A DNA stretch of 64,000 bases. Origin: Doris montereyensis (taxonomy: Eukaryota > Mollusca > Gastropoda > Nudibranchia > Dorididae). Both the position numbers and the translations under genes were made by a program. The notes under the pieces are model-generated. The model was not told the origin of the DNA. It searched no databases and was given only the letters and a program-made list of their open reading frames with translations. The stretch spans positions 2,501-66,500 of the forward strand of contig JAXRKP010000061.1 of assembly GCA_037039925.1 (NCBI GenBank), in the 5' to 3' direction. Numbering within the stretch: the stretch's first letter is position 1; each line of letters starts with the position of its first letter. Shown here piece by piece: positions 1 through 9,000 of the stretch.

Positions 1-17
1 AACCTCTACAAGCTGTG

Positions 18-1010
18 ATGGCTGCCCGATCCAACGACGAGTTGATCAAACTGTTGCGTGACCAACTGAACAACAACGCCTTCAGGCGGAAACCCTGATG
101 GCTCTGGTGATGGAGAGGCCGAAAACAGCCGTGACCAACACCAAGTTCAATGAGTTTGACTCCAGTACGGAACTCTGGACGGACTATTGGGCACGGTTCC
201 GAATGTTTGTGAAGGCCAACTCAATCCTGGCAGACAGAACGTCGGAAATATTCTTGACAAATCAGTCTGGTGCCACCTACAAGCTACTGGCAAACTTGGC
301 ACGCCAGTCTGACCCGCCACACGACGTCAAATGACCTATCGATGGAGGAGATTGTGCAACATATGGCCGACAACTACAACCCAAAGCTATTTGTGTTCCG
401 AGAACGGTACAAGTTCTGACGAAGACGGAGAGGCGCCCAGGGGAGAACGCTCACGAGCTCGCCGCTAGAATCCGTCAGAGGCGGCAACCTGCGATTTTGC
501 TTCCATGAAGGACCCCTTGGATGAGGCGATGAGAACTCGGTCTCGTTTGCTCCATCAGCAACGAATCGACTATCAAAGCCTTGTTCAAGGTGAAGGACGA
601 TGAATTATCATTTAACCGAGCGATCCAGATTGCTGCCGAAGCTGAGGAAGCTGCAAAGTTGCCAAGGAGACGACGGGAAAGGCTGACACAGAGGTCTTTA
701 AGCTAGACGCAAACCTTTTAGACCTCTCCGCAATCCTGAACCGTCAAATCCTGGGCCAACCAAGACCTTGCCACCACCAGGGGATCAACAGAGACCTTGT
801 TACAGATGCAATGGGCCTCACTCACAGGACTCGTGCCGCTTCAAGGAAACAGTGTGTGATTTCTGTGGTATCAAAGGCCACATTAAGAACGCCTGTCTCA
901 AAAAGAAGCGCCATCAGACTGTGTCGGTGAGGCACGTAAAATCGGAGACACGCACAGTCAGGTGGAACACAGCTCAACCCCTGACTCAGACATGCTATCT
1001 CAGGAAGACA
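18..1010 (+). pseudogene. gypsy-type Gag with zinc knuckles, frameshifted
   Basis: The first ATG at 18 opens a reading frame (MAARSNDELIKLLRDQ) that shifts near 80 and continues as a 78-codon frame with FNEFDSSTELWTDYWARF, a typical invertebrate gypsy Gag segment. Later pieces in other frames include FKVKDDELSFNRAIQIAAEA and two Cys-rich knuckles at 790-890 (CYRCNGPHSQDSC, then CDFCGIKGHIKNAC). Gag would package element RNA in virus-like particles; the knuckles bind nucleic acid. At least four frame breaks are needed to read it through. Family assignment is from recognised motifs and could not be checked by search. Confidence 0.75.
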
Positions 1011-1025
1011 CCCGTTGTTTTTTAG

Positions 1026-1080
1026 GTAGACACTGGGTCTAGGGACAACTTCATCTCCAGAGAACTTGGACCCATTTAGG
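1026..1080 (+). pseudogene. retroviral-type aspartic protease start
   Basis: One frame reads VDTGSRDNFISREL, the DTGS active-site signature of retrotransposon aspartic proteases, directly after the Gag zinc knuckles as expected for a Gag-Pol order. The frame differs from the knuckle frame. The protease is not followed by a reverse transcriptase, so it is part of the deletion derivative. The motif is short, so this call rests as much on position as on sequence. Confidence 0.6.
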
Positions 1081-1324
1081 GAGACCACCACTATCGCCAT
1101 CAACCTGCCAATACCGGTGTGCTTCCGACAAAAAGCTACCGGTGGTTGGTGTGGCTAAACTATCAACAACAATATCAAAGACTAAGACGGCAGAGATATT
1201 GTTTGTGGTGACAAACGTCAACCTTAACCCCTGGGCAGGACAGCGATCAAAGATCTTCACATATCCGTGGACAATCTTATTGACAGAGGCTCCGATGTCC
1301 ACGAAATCGATGACGATTCATCTT

Positions 1325-1632
1325 TGCACAGGCGGACCCCATTATCTAGTGGCTCTAGTCCTGGTGAGCTACTCAACGGTCGTCAGATTAGAGCGAGGAT
1401 AGACCTTATCCTCCTAAAATGACAAACGCTATGGACACTGACACTGGTAACACTCTAGTCTCAAAATTTAAGGAAAACAGCCCCTGTTATGCCTGATCTT
1501 TTAAAAGGGGTGTAAAGACAATAGATGACAGCGACCATTATATCTTCTGTGGGCCGACGTCTGTTCGATGTGAGAGTGTTGCCGGATGGACCTATATGGC
1601 GGAGACACGTGGACCAGCTACGCTCCCGCCAG
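1325..1632 (+). pseudogene. gypsy integrase C-terminal fragment
   Basis: Frames in this interval read SSPGELLNGRQIRARID and later DVRVLPDGPIWRRHVDQLR. The first resembles the end of the integrase core in gypsy elements, where the host-DNA contact region has S-P-x-E-L-L-x-G-R; the second resembles the extreme C-terminus, V-R-V-x-P-x-G-P-x-W-R-R-H. Nothing of the D,D,E core precedes them, which places one end of the internal deletion near 1300. Stops interrupt the stretch. The function (joining cDNA to host DNA) is lost. Confidence 0.6.
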
Positions 1633-1797
1633 GTGAATAAGAAATATTAATGCTGTGATTCACTGGATTTAGATTGGACATTCAAACAGACTTTGCTTTT
1701 CTTGGTACCTAGTCTTCAGTGTTTTTCATTTCAGTGCATCATATCATATATATGGACAGGTTATTTATGCCTTCAGTTACTGTAGTGCCTTCAGGCT

Positions 1798-1805
1798 AAG
1801 GGGAG
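1798..1805 (+). other. polypurine tract
   Basis: AAGGGGAG ends one base before the TGTTGTG that opens the 3' LTR. This is the expected place for the plus-strand primer of an LTR retrotransposon. Confidence 0.55.
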
Positions 1806-1806
1806 T

Positions 1807-2123
1807 TGTTGTGACGAATGACGTATAGACGTATGTGTGATTATATCCCTTTGCATATGTATTTATATTACTTGTCATAACTATGTTGCTCATCCATGTC
1901 ACCATATATCTATATATGTATCAGTGTCCAATGTATCCAATGTATAACATGTATATCCAATACCATATTATGATTACATGTTGTTATTTGTCCTCCTTCC
2001 TTGTGTAAGCAATAGTGGCCACCGTTGTAATAGATCGAGTACAATCGTGTCATGTCATCAACGCAATAAAATAATAATTGTTCTGTACGTAAATCTTGGC
2101 CTTCCTTGTCCATAACCACAACA
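1807..2123 (+). repeat. 3' LTR, 317 bp
   Basis: The interval starts TGTTGTG and ends CACAACA, exact reverse complements, as the TG...CA ends of an LTR should be. It follows a polypurine tract and a gypsy integrase tail. An AATAAA lies near 2064, in the place of an LTR polyadenylation signal. A second LTR cannot be compared because the 5' end is off the window. Confidence 0.7.
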
Positions 2124-2125
2124 AG

Positions 2126-2191
2126 AATAATAATAATAGTAATAATAGTAAGAATAAGAATTAGAATAATAAAAATAATAATAATAATAAT
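2126..2191. repeat. AAT-rich simple repeat
   Basis: Imperfect AAT/AGT triplets immediately after the LTR end. They separate the gypsy element from the AT-rich virus-like block. Confidence 0.7.
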
Positions 2192-2204
2192 GCTTTTGAT
2201 CATT

Positions 2205-2436
2205 AATTTCAAACGATATTAATGATATTAGGGAAATGGATTATATTTAAAACGTAATGGAAATATTGTAAGAATTACAATCATTGTGCAGGGCTATATC
2301 TTAGTCCAAAACAAATGTCAGAATTGAAACAAAAAGTGATGGCATCTTTTTAAGAAACGCCGGTAATGAGTGGTATGATGAGAGTGGCGTTATAGGTGAT
2401 TTAGTTAAAGATATTCCTTTTTAAATATTCTATTTT
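2205..2436 (+). pseudogene. C-terminal scrap of an element protein, unknown
   Basis: Short open pieces read GLYLSPKQMSELKQKV and, in another frame, SGVIGDLVKDIPF followed by a stop. The G-x-G-L-Y-L style and the charged tail recall the ends of small structural proteins in elements of this kind, but I cannot name it. No start codon or full domain is visible. Confidence 0.25.
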
Positions 2437-2539
2437 AATTTATTTTATTTTAATGTTTTTAGTTTTTTCTGTAATAAAAATGGAGGAAATTGAAGTCTAA
2501 AGAATCATCTGCCTGGCCTATCGATGATAATATTTATTT

Positions 2540-3132
2540 CTAGATATAAAACATGATAATAATGCTGAAAGCCATAATAATGCTGCAAGCCATAATGCTG
2601 CAAGCTATAATATTTCAAATATTAGATTAGAACATATTAAAGATATTAAGAATGAGTTAGAAAGAGATAGTGAAATTAGAAGAAGTTTAAGTAAGATATT
2701 CGAAAGCAAATAATGCTTTACATTATACAAATTATGATTAAATGCCGTTTCTATTGCATCCGGAGTTGCAAGTATTTCAACTTTAGCAACAGTAGCTCTA
2801 ATTCCAGTATCAGTTATTTTAGGTGGTGTGTCTGCAGGTGCAGGTGTATTGAGTATTATTACAAATAAATTAATTAAGAAGTTTAAAATTAAAGAACAAA
2901 AGCATCGTGACATATATAATCTAAGTCAAAATAAATTAAATACTATTCAATCATAAATATCTAAAGCATTAAATCATAATCATATTTCAAATCAAGAATT
3001 TGATTTAATTTTAAAAGAAACTCATTATCAATTTTGTAAAGAAGATATTCGAAGAAATAAGAATACTGCTGCAAGCAATAAATTAGAAGAAGAAAATATC
3101 AAACAAAAAGGAAAAAATGATTAAAAGAATCT
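2540..3132 (+). pseudogene. unknown element protein: charged helix, Ala/Gly/Val-rich hydrophobic segment, charged tail
   Basis: A charged segment (IKDIKNELERDSEIRRSL) is followed by a Ser/Ala/Gly/Val-rich hydrophobic stretch of about 35 residues (2740-2870) and then a Lys-rich tail (KLIKKFKIKEQKHRDIYNL). One frameshift near 2715 and one stop near 2955 break it. I recall related uncharacterised proteins beside integrases of this class in cnidarian and mollusc genomes. The hydrophobic segment could be a membrane anchor or a packed virion helix. The N-terminal part carries a short repeated SHNNAASHNAAS motif. No function is assigned. Confidence 0.4.
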
Positions 3133-3180
3133 TTGTCAAAACATGATGAATAAGCTTAATAAAAAAATAATGTAATTAAA

Positions 3181-4021
3181 ATGTCTTTCGTCAAAAATGT
3201 AACTGCTAAGAATCGTGATGAATTAGCTGCTGAATATTTAAAAACAACAGGGAATTTAAAAATAGATTTATATCAGAAAGAATTGCTGAGGAACATAAAA
3301 AGGAAGAAGTTGTAAAACAACTAAAACTATTGATTGAAAAACAAGATGAACAAAATAAACTTTAGCTATTCAAAATAATATGTTTACAAAAGCATTAGAG
3401 AATAGACTTGCAATTGAATCTGATGAAACATTAGTTCTAGGCGATTCACCTAGAGAATATATAGGAAAAAAAGATAGTGATTTAACATATGGTGTAAAGA
3501 TAGATAAAGGAAAATTCTATATAGGCGATAAAGAAATTAAAGTTGTTAATACTGATATTATTATTAATGATAAAACATTTACAGGAACAAAAAGGATTAT
3601 GGAATTTGCTAATGGTAAAAGAACCAGATGATTTACTTCAAGTGATTATGATAAATACAAAGAAATTATGAAAGAAACCAATGTACTTAAAAATACAGAA
3701 ACAGGTAAATTAAAATCTAATGGTGGGAAGAAAGGGAAAAGTATTTTAGGTAGAGTAGCAAAGGAATTAAATACATCTATGTCTGGTGAGGGAATTAATA
3801 CAATTACAATTCCTTCTGATCCTGATGAATTAATCAAAAGAATGGATTTACTATTTGCAGAAAAAGAAGCTGGTAATACAGGATTAGAACAGGAATTAAA
3901 AGAAATATTTAAAGAATTGTATAATAAGAAAATTTTGATAAGAATGAACTTTAAAATCTTAATGATAAAGCAAATATTTAAATACATTTATTTTTTTACT
4001 ATGAAAAATGCGTTATTATGA
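3181..4021 (+). pseudogene. conserved unknown protein of the virus-like element
   Basis: ATG at 3181 opens FVKNVTAKNRDELAAEYL; shifts near 3260 and 3350 lead into an 83-codon frame (3380-3631) with KIDKGKFYIGDKEIKV and NDKTFTGT. A further shift near 3600 leads into a 117-codon frame (3668-4021) with KETNVLKNTETGKLKSNGGK and PSDPDELIKRMDLLFAEKEA. This order (cellular-style K-G-T-x-G-L-W region, Y-K-x-I tail, then a D-P-x-x-L-I-x-R segment) matches a recurrent uncharacterised family I associate with integrase and PLA2 elements. It ends TGA at 4019-4021, overlapping the ATG of the next frame at 4018. Confidence 0.45.
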
Positions 4022-4320
4022 AAAAAAATAAACGGTCTAATGTAATTGGATATTATTATTCCAAACGAATCGGTGCTATGCATTATAAAGGTGAAGGAAT
4101 TATAAAATTCATTAATGTCTGCAGTTACTAGCACTGTTGCAAAAGAAGTTGCCACCGATGTTGTTAAAAAGTAGCAACAAAAGCGTTAGTTGAAGTAGGT
4201 AATAGAGGATCACAAAAATTTATTGATGAAATAATTCCACCAAACGAACCATTAGATGCTAGAACTAAACAAATTCTTGCTAAACACGCAGTCCCAATAT
4301 AGAATTATGTAAAATCATTT
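4018..4320 (+). pseudogene. small basic protein, unknown
   Basis: The ATG overlaps the stop of the preceding gene (ATGA), a compact arrangement typical of viral genomes. The N-terminus is basic (KKNKRSNVIGYYYSKRIGA), then a Gly-rich stretch, then after frame breaks VEVGNRGSQKFIDEIIPP and ARTKQILAKHA. A basic, Gly-containing small protein here would fit a DNA-binding core or minor virion peptide, but this is only inference from composition and place. Confidence 0.3.
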
Positions 4321-4321
4321 T

Positions 4322-4890
4322 AATTCCTCTGAGGAGGATTTATTTATATATATTTCATCAATTTCAGGTACATTATTCATAATCTCTGCAAACCCTAAAT
4401 CACATTCTAATAATTCTGAATATTTCATACATAGATTATAAAACTTAATCTATTTAATTAATGTTGCTAATTTTATTTTATATCTTTCCTCAATAAATAT
4501 ATTATATTCACCAAATAGTTTTATCCATAGAACAAAGTAATTTTAATAATTCTAAATATTTTCCAAGATGATAATAATAAAATTTATTTTTCTTATCTAC
4601 ATATCTTATTTTATTCACAATGTTATCACATAGATCAAATACTTCTTCAATATCAGATGTATTATTAATTTATAGACTAAGAGTATCTACTTTTTCAATT
4701 TTTTCTCAATTCTTCAATAGGATTTTTTTGTCTGTTTGGTTTTATTTCTTTTTCATGAATGATATAATTAATGTTAAAAGGATTAATGACATAGTTATTA
4801 AGTTGATTATAAAATTCAAATATTTTACTTTTAGATATACAATCTTTAAGGATATCACTAATAAAATGATATAATTTATTGTTATCCATT
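4322..4890 (-). pseudogene. unknown AT-rich ORF after the integrase
   Basis: Downstream of the integrase on the same strand an open frame begins MDNNKLYHFISDILKDC and continues with a mostly polar helical sequence (KIFEFYNQLNNYVINPFNIN). It shifts near 4700 and carries stops further on. A C-terminal piece near 4350-4400 reads LGFAEIMNNVPEIDEIYI. It converges on the plus-strand genes, so 4320 is the meeting point of two oppositely directed gene blocks. Product not recognised. Confidence 0.3.
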
Positions 4891-5700
4891 TTTTTAAAAT
4901 TATAAATTTGTTTTTTGTAATTATTTCTCATAAAAGAACCAATAATATCTTCTCCTTTTATGTCTTTAATTTTATATGTAATTGGATTTGTACATATAAT
5001 TCTATCTATCTTAAATATTTCTGTAGTCCAATTTTGTTCGTATCCTTTCTTAAATGTGTTTTTATATTTTGTTATTCTTACATTATCACCACCTTGATAT
5101 TTTGATTTCTCGCTTTCACATGGTTCTTGTTTAAATACTCGATCAAATATTTTTTTTCATTTTCATTTTTACTTCCTTCAGTAGGTGTCATTTTAATTGT
5201 ATTATGAAATGTGTTATATTCGTTAATCAACTTTTCTAATACTTCATAATATTTAGTAGTATTATAAACAGTAAAATATTTAAACATTTTTTCTTTAAAA
5301 GTTCGGTTAAATCTTCAATAACACAGGATTTACTTTCGTTTTGAACTGTATATAATTCTACATTATTTAATTTAAGCAAGTTTTTCATAATATTATTGAA
5401 GAATTCAGTTCCTTTATCAACCCAAATCTTTCCAGGTTTTCTTTCTGTAAATAATATTTGAAATGCATTAGCAACTTCTAATCCTGTTTTTGTTTTTAAA
5501 GGTATAGCCCAAGCATATTTTGAAAACATACTGTTAACAGATATTTATAGCATTTATTTTGTTTTGAATATTTTTGCATATCTATAAGATTGATATTTGA
5601 TCAACACCATACACAACGACTTGTCTTTTTTAAAGGTCTTCATTATGGGTTTATGAAGTTCGTTGGCTAATTCTGTAGTTAGAGGTTGTCCGAGTCATTT
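4890..5700 (-). pseudogene. retroviral-type (rve) integrase, frameshifted
   Basis: The core frame (5236-5529) includes MFSKYAWAIPLKTKTGLE, then KIWVDKGTEFFN with the second catalytic Asp and the E-F-F-N that usually follows, and SKSCVIEDL with the likely catalytic Glu. The frame shifts near 5280 into EKLINEYNTFHNTIKMTPTE, the helix ending the core. Further down, near 4930-5100, RITKYKNTF and YEQNWTTEIFKI form the C-terminal SH3/chromo-like segment. The first catalytic Asp, expected upstream near 5600, falls at a frame break and is not visible. The best match from memory is the F54H12.3-like integrase class of Polinton-type elements. It would have inserted the element's DNA. Confidence 0.7.
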
Positions 5701-6160
5701 AGATTTGGCGAAGACTGGACTTTGTCCACCTCCAAGTCCACTCACTTTTTTAAACCAATAGCTCACTGGCTAAACTTTTTATTTACCCATTCATTAACGC
5801 TTTTAGGTTTTAACATTTTCATATTATCCAACAATTTTTATCACATATGATATTCTTATCTTTAAACTTGTCATGTTTATCATAACAGATATCATGATTT
5901 ATTGCAATTGGTTTTGAACCTGGTAAAGGATTATTATCAAAATCAAGTCTTAAACTTAATTTAGTAAAAATGTCCTAGAAAATTATAACCAGGACTATGT
6001 ATCTCTGGCATTTTATTAATTATTGTATCTGCAAATCCTTTACCAGTAAATTTAGATTTGTCTCACAAACAATACATTTACCTTTGCTTACATTTCTATT
6101 ATCTTTTGTATCTGTTTTGTGTCTACATTTCATGCAGTACAGCATTTCCATTTTAATATG
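5700..6160 (-). pseudogene. zinc ribbon plus parvovirus-like phospholipase A2 protein
   Basis: An ATG near 6151 opens MLYCMKCRHKTDTKD and reaches KCIVCE: two C-x2-C pairs like the small zinc ribbon called DUF5679 in viral proteins. After a one-base shift comes KMPEIHSPGYNFLG, and after a second shift INHDICYDKHDKFKD. H-D-x-C-Y is the catalytic His-Asp motif of the PLA2 domain that parvoviruses carry in their VP1 unique region for escape from endosomes; P-G-Y/H-N-x-x-G is its calcium-loop side. Similar ribbon-PLA2 fusions occur in integrase-bearing elements of invertebrates. At least two frame breaks show this copy cannot work. Fold assignment rests on these motifs only. Confidence 0.65.
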
Positions 6161-6429
6161 ATTATTTTCTATTATGGTATCTTGTTATTAATTTCATTCT
6201 ATTATTATTTATTTTTGCGAGTTAACGATTGCAAATATTATAGCAAATAAAACGCAGAGAACCTGATAAATGAACGTGATCTAAACATTTTACACTGTTT
6301 GTAGTGCTTCAAATTTTTATCACATAGATAACGCTTTGTTGCTTTGTTAAATAAGCTATATATTTCATGATAATCTTCTCATTTAATTCCATTTCTTTTC
6401 CACCCTCTTATTACTAGTTTTTTTTAAAT

Positions 6430-6678
6430 TTACTTTATAATATTCATCGTAATATTCTTTCCTTTTTCTTTATTATTTTTATAATATCCCTGGTTTTTAT
6501 CTGTATATTTTTTCATATGTTCTTTTCCATATGGTTTACACATACAACTCTTTCTGTCTTTTTTAGATCTAGCATTATAAAATTCGAATGGTGATTTATA
6601 TTCCTCACATTTATAGCAATATTTTGGCGAAGCCTGGACTTTATCCATCGACTCCATTTTATCAACAACAAAATTCAT
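6430..6678 (-). CDS. small Cys-rich zinc-binding protein
   Basis: An 82-codon open frame containing KYCYKCEEYKSPFEFYNAR and KSCMCKPYGKEH. The C-x2-C ... C-x-C layout followed by a Lys/Tyr-rich tail resembles the short zinc-ribbon module (Y-C-x-x-C-x-x-x-K) common in phage and large-virus proteins, often beside HNH or recombination nucleases, though no nuclease motif follows here. It starts only 7 bases from the divergent protease-like frame at 6686, so the two would share a tiny promoter region. It is one of the few unbroken frames in the element, but its short length makes that weak evidence of function. Confidence 0.4.
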   Translation of the reverse strand: MNFVVDKMESMDKVQASPKYCYKCEEYKSPFEFYNARSKKDRKSCMCKPYGKEHMKKYTDKNQGYYKNNKEKGKNITMNIIK

Positions 6679-6685
6679 TAAATAA

Positions 6686-6990
6686 ATGGATAATATAAAA
6701 TATATCTCAGTAGAAAATATTATTCTAGAAAGTAAACCTTTATCAAGTTATGATATTATACAAGCGGTTAAAGATTTGAAAATAAATAAAATTTAGAGGT
6801 GTATATCTAAGAGACCAATTACTATCTAAACCAAATAAAAAAGAATGTGGAATAATTAATAAAGAGGGAATAAGAAAGGTACTTATGGAATGAGATTAAA
6901 TAAAAGAGGAGTTTATGAAAGAACAGTAATTACTTTACCAGAAGATAAAAACCTTTTTAATGAAGGTAAAGTTAAAAAAGATACTCCTTT
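6686..6990 (+). pseudogene. adenain-like cysteine protease, N-terminal fragment
   Basis: ATG at 6686 opens DNIKYISVENIILESKPLSS and reaches IIQAVKDLKINK; a shift near 6795 leads to RGVYLRDQLL and then KKECGIIN. R-G-V-x-x-R-D ... N/K-E-C-G-I-I-N is a pattern I associate with adenovirus-type maturation proteases in Polinton-like elements. Where the catalytic His of a G-T-H-W motif is expected the frame reads GTY and the rest does not match, ending at the G16 run. It would have cut capsid precursors. The call is tentative because no catalytic residue is preserved. Confidence 0.45.
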
Positions 6991-6992
6991 AA

Positions 6993-7008
6993 GGGGGGGG
7001 GGGGGGGG
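6993..7008. repeat. G16 homopolymer
   Basis: Sixteen G in a row directly at the right edge of the AT-rich block, followed by CGGGACGGCAGC. It may mark the element end or a misassembled join. Confidence 0.9.
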
Positions 7009-7435
7009 CGGGACGGCAGCTGAATCTCGAAGATTGGGTCAAAAGTATTGAATTTGAGATTGTATTATTTTCATATGCTATGACTCTTCTAGAAAACATC
7101 TGTAATAGTACAAAACATGAAAAGTATTTATAACTGAGGTTTTTAGCCCTCTAAACATGCTACCCTAGAACAAAAGTGTACACATTTTATCAAAAATATG
7201 ATAAATTTGCTCATCTTTGGTCCTAATTTTGAAAATGAAATGGGAGTAAATGGCTGTCGTGTATAGTATTGGTGTAAAAGGGAGTTCCTCTCCCTTTGAT
7301 ATATAGTAGATTTGGTATCGATGCTACAACACCATGAGCCCTGTTCATGAAACTTTCCATACCTAAAAAGAAGAATTTCAGATGACATCAACTGTTATAC
7401 AGTTTGACCCGACCTCTGAACTCTCTCGGTGAATG
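7009..7435. other. no gene recognised
   Basis: The base composition returns to the local average. The only structure I see is a small stem near 7277-7300 (AAAGGGAG ... CTCCCTTT). An 82-codon minus frame here has no recognised motif. Confidence 0.5.
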
Positions 7436-7437
7436 TC

Positions 7438-7494
7438 ACTGCGCATGCGTACTGCATGGATATTGCATGTCAAATGGTGTCAGCGCATGCGCAG
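7438..7494. promoter_or_regulatory. paired GCGCATGCGC palindromes, NRF1-like
   Basis: TGCGCATGCG at 7440-7449 and GCGCATGCGC at 7483-7492 lie 43 bases apart. The NRF1 consensus is a GCGCA-TGCGC dyad, common in animal housekeeping promoters. CpG is otherwise scarce nearby. The downstream DNA shows no convincing first exon, so the pair may belong to a transposon end instead. Confidence 0.35.
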
Positions 7495-7499
7495 GCTTT

Positions 7500-8120
7500 C
7501 CGGATATGTCTGTTGTTTGTAAACAAACTCCTTGCTTTCGTTTTGATTGCTCTGCCTAGTGCAAACGTGTTTTATGATTGATTGCGATTTATTCCTCAGG
7601 TTTGTTTCTATATTCTTGTTTTTTTTACGAATTAGCTTACAATGCCTCAACTTTCACGAAAAGCTCGAAGCAATAATATTAACTTCATTCCCACTGAATA
7701 GACAATCACTCGCATTGATGAATGGGAGTCAATCTTCTTGTTCTAGTTTCAATGTACCTTGATCACCGTTTCCAGCAAAGATGTAAGGTGTGCTGCAATC
7801 GTGTTTTCGTGACAACAGTCATGCCGACATGTCGTCGGCGCGCGTTGTTCTGGCTCAATTTGCAAAGAATCGTTACGCTTTTTGGCTTGCAACAATTGTA
7901 CCATTGGCTCCTTTTTCGCAGAGAAGCAATATTGTGTGACACGGCAAATTCTCTTTTGCAGGTTGAACGTGCAGAATATGTCTCCATTTTTTATAAAATT
8001 AGAGACAATGGCATTGCTCAACGTAACAACTTTAATGTCAAGGACGGTAGACCAAGTATTTTTTCAAAATAGACCATCTAAAACACAGACTGATGCTAGA
8101 ATTTCTTTTCGAATGTAACC
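7500..8120. other. unassigned segment with overlapping short frames
   Basis: Plus frames of 116, 78 and 71 codons and minus frames of 90 and 74 codons overlap between 7547 and 8118. None carries a motif I know. Density of frames on both strands suggests an old, GC-richer element body, not an exon. A short plus frame begins MPQLSRKARSNNINF at about 7642 and stops soon after. Confidence 0.3.
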
Positions 8121-8670
8121 AAACAGAACAGTATTAATCATTGATTGATATATAACCATTGTTGTCGACCATTGCTATGTTTTCCATATTAAAGGAATTT
8201 ACATAACCTTTCTAAATTTAGTTATAAGGTATACAAAAGAAATTATATAAATTTCTTTCTTTAATAATGAACTATTAAATGCCAACAATAATCTGCTCAC
8301 TGATCTTATAAAAGATCTAGTTATACAGTGACCGGATCTACAACTCAAACGATAGTTCACTTTGAGGTGAAATAAATATATAACAGTCCCATCTGTTTCT
8401 GTTGCCTTTTTTTCAACTTAGGATTTAGTCCGTCTTGATTTTTGTCAAGTAATACATTCTAGTTCCCAAGAAGAAGTAGTGGTATATTGCTGTTTAAAAA
8501 AGCAACAACCCTGAGATATCCAATAATAACAAGTCAAAGAAGAGAAGATTGCCTTTATTTGGAACCGAATTGCATAATATCATAGTTATTTGTTCTATCT
8601 ATATGGATGTGCCATTAAAACTTCATTGAGACATATCTGAAGAAAAATCCTATTCTCATTCTATTTTTCG
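8121..8670. other. AT-rich DNA, no gene seen
   Basis: Neither strand shows a frame or motif worth naming before the SINE that begins at 8671. Confidence 0.5.
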
Positions 8671-9000
8671 GAGGGGGGTCGGTAGTCCAGAGGCAAGACG
8701 TCGGCCTCTCGATCAAAACACAGTGGGATCAAGCCGTGACAAGTTGAACATTTTCTCGGGCTTCTTTTTCTGGATAAAATATATTCCCTCCTTGGTTCAG
8801 GTAAGTGGATTGACGCCCAATCCCATCGGAGACGGACGATAAAAGGAGGTCTCGTGTACAGTTCACAACATTCTGTGCGCGTTAAAGGTCCGTTGGCTCT
8901 TTAAAAGGCAGTCTGGGCAAAACTTAAAAGATCCTACCAATCCCCTCCCCCAATATCACCTTAGTTGTGGATATGGGTAAAATCAAATCAAATCAAATGA
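8671..9000 (+). mobile_element. tRNA-derived SINE, family B
   Basis: The head GGTCGGTAGTCCAGAGGCA and the later GGGATCAAGCC resemble pol III A and B boxes. The body matches, in reverse, 55335-55582, including a shared stretch around CCCATCGGAGACGGACGAT. The 3' end is a short ATCAA repeat (AAATCAAATCAAATCAA), a typical SINE tail. Transcription would be by RNA polymerase III and mobilisation by a LINE. Confidence 0.75.

Larger units (their letters stand above)
1..2123 (+). mobile_element. Ty3/gypsy LTR retrotransposon, internally deleted; 5' end outside the window
   Basis: In order this stretch holds a gag-like region, a protease start, the last part of an integrase, a polypurine tract and a 3' LTR. 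Reverse transcriptase, RNase H and the integrase catalytic core are absent: protease-like sequence near 1080-1200 gives way to integrase tail by about 1325. The parts that remain are in the usual order and on one strand, so this is a deletion derivative and not a chance mixture. Many frameshifts and stops show it is dead. The 5' LTR should lie left of base 1. Confidence 0.8.
2124..6992. mobile_element. virus-like integrating element (Polinton/adintovirus-like), degraded
   Basis: A block far richer in A+T than either flank, with short genes packed on both strands. Plus-strand ORFs fill 2205-4320; minus-strand ORFs fill 4322-6678; a plus-strand fragment closes the block. Recognised parts are a retroviral-type integrase, a zinc ribbon joined to a parvovirus-like phospholipase A2, and an adenain-like protease start. 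That mix is known from Polinton/Maverick and adintovirus-type elements. No family B DNA polymerase and no major capsid protein was found, so the copy is either partial or of a smaller relative. Nearly every frame is broken. Left edge taken as the gypsy LTR end, right edge as a G16 run; terminal repeats were not found. Confidence 0.6.
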
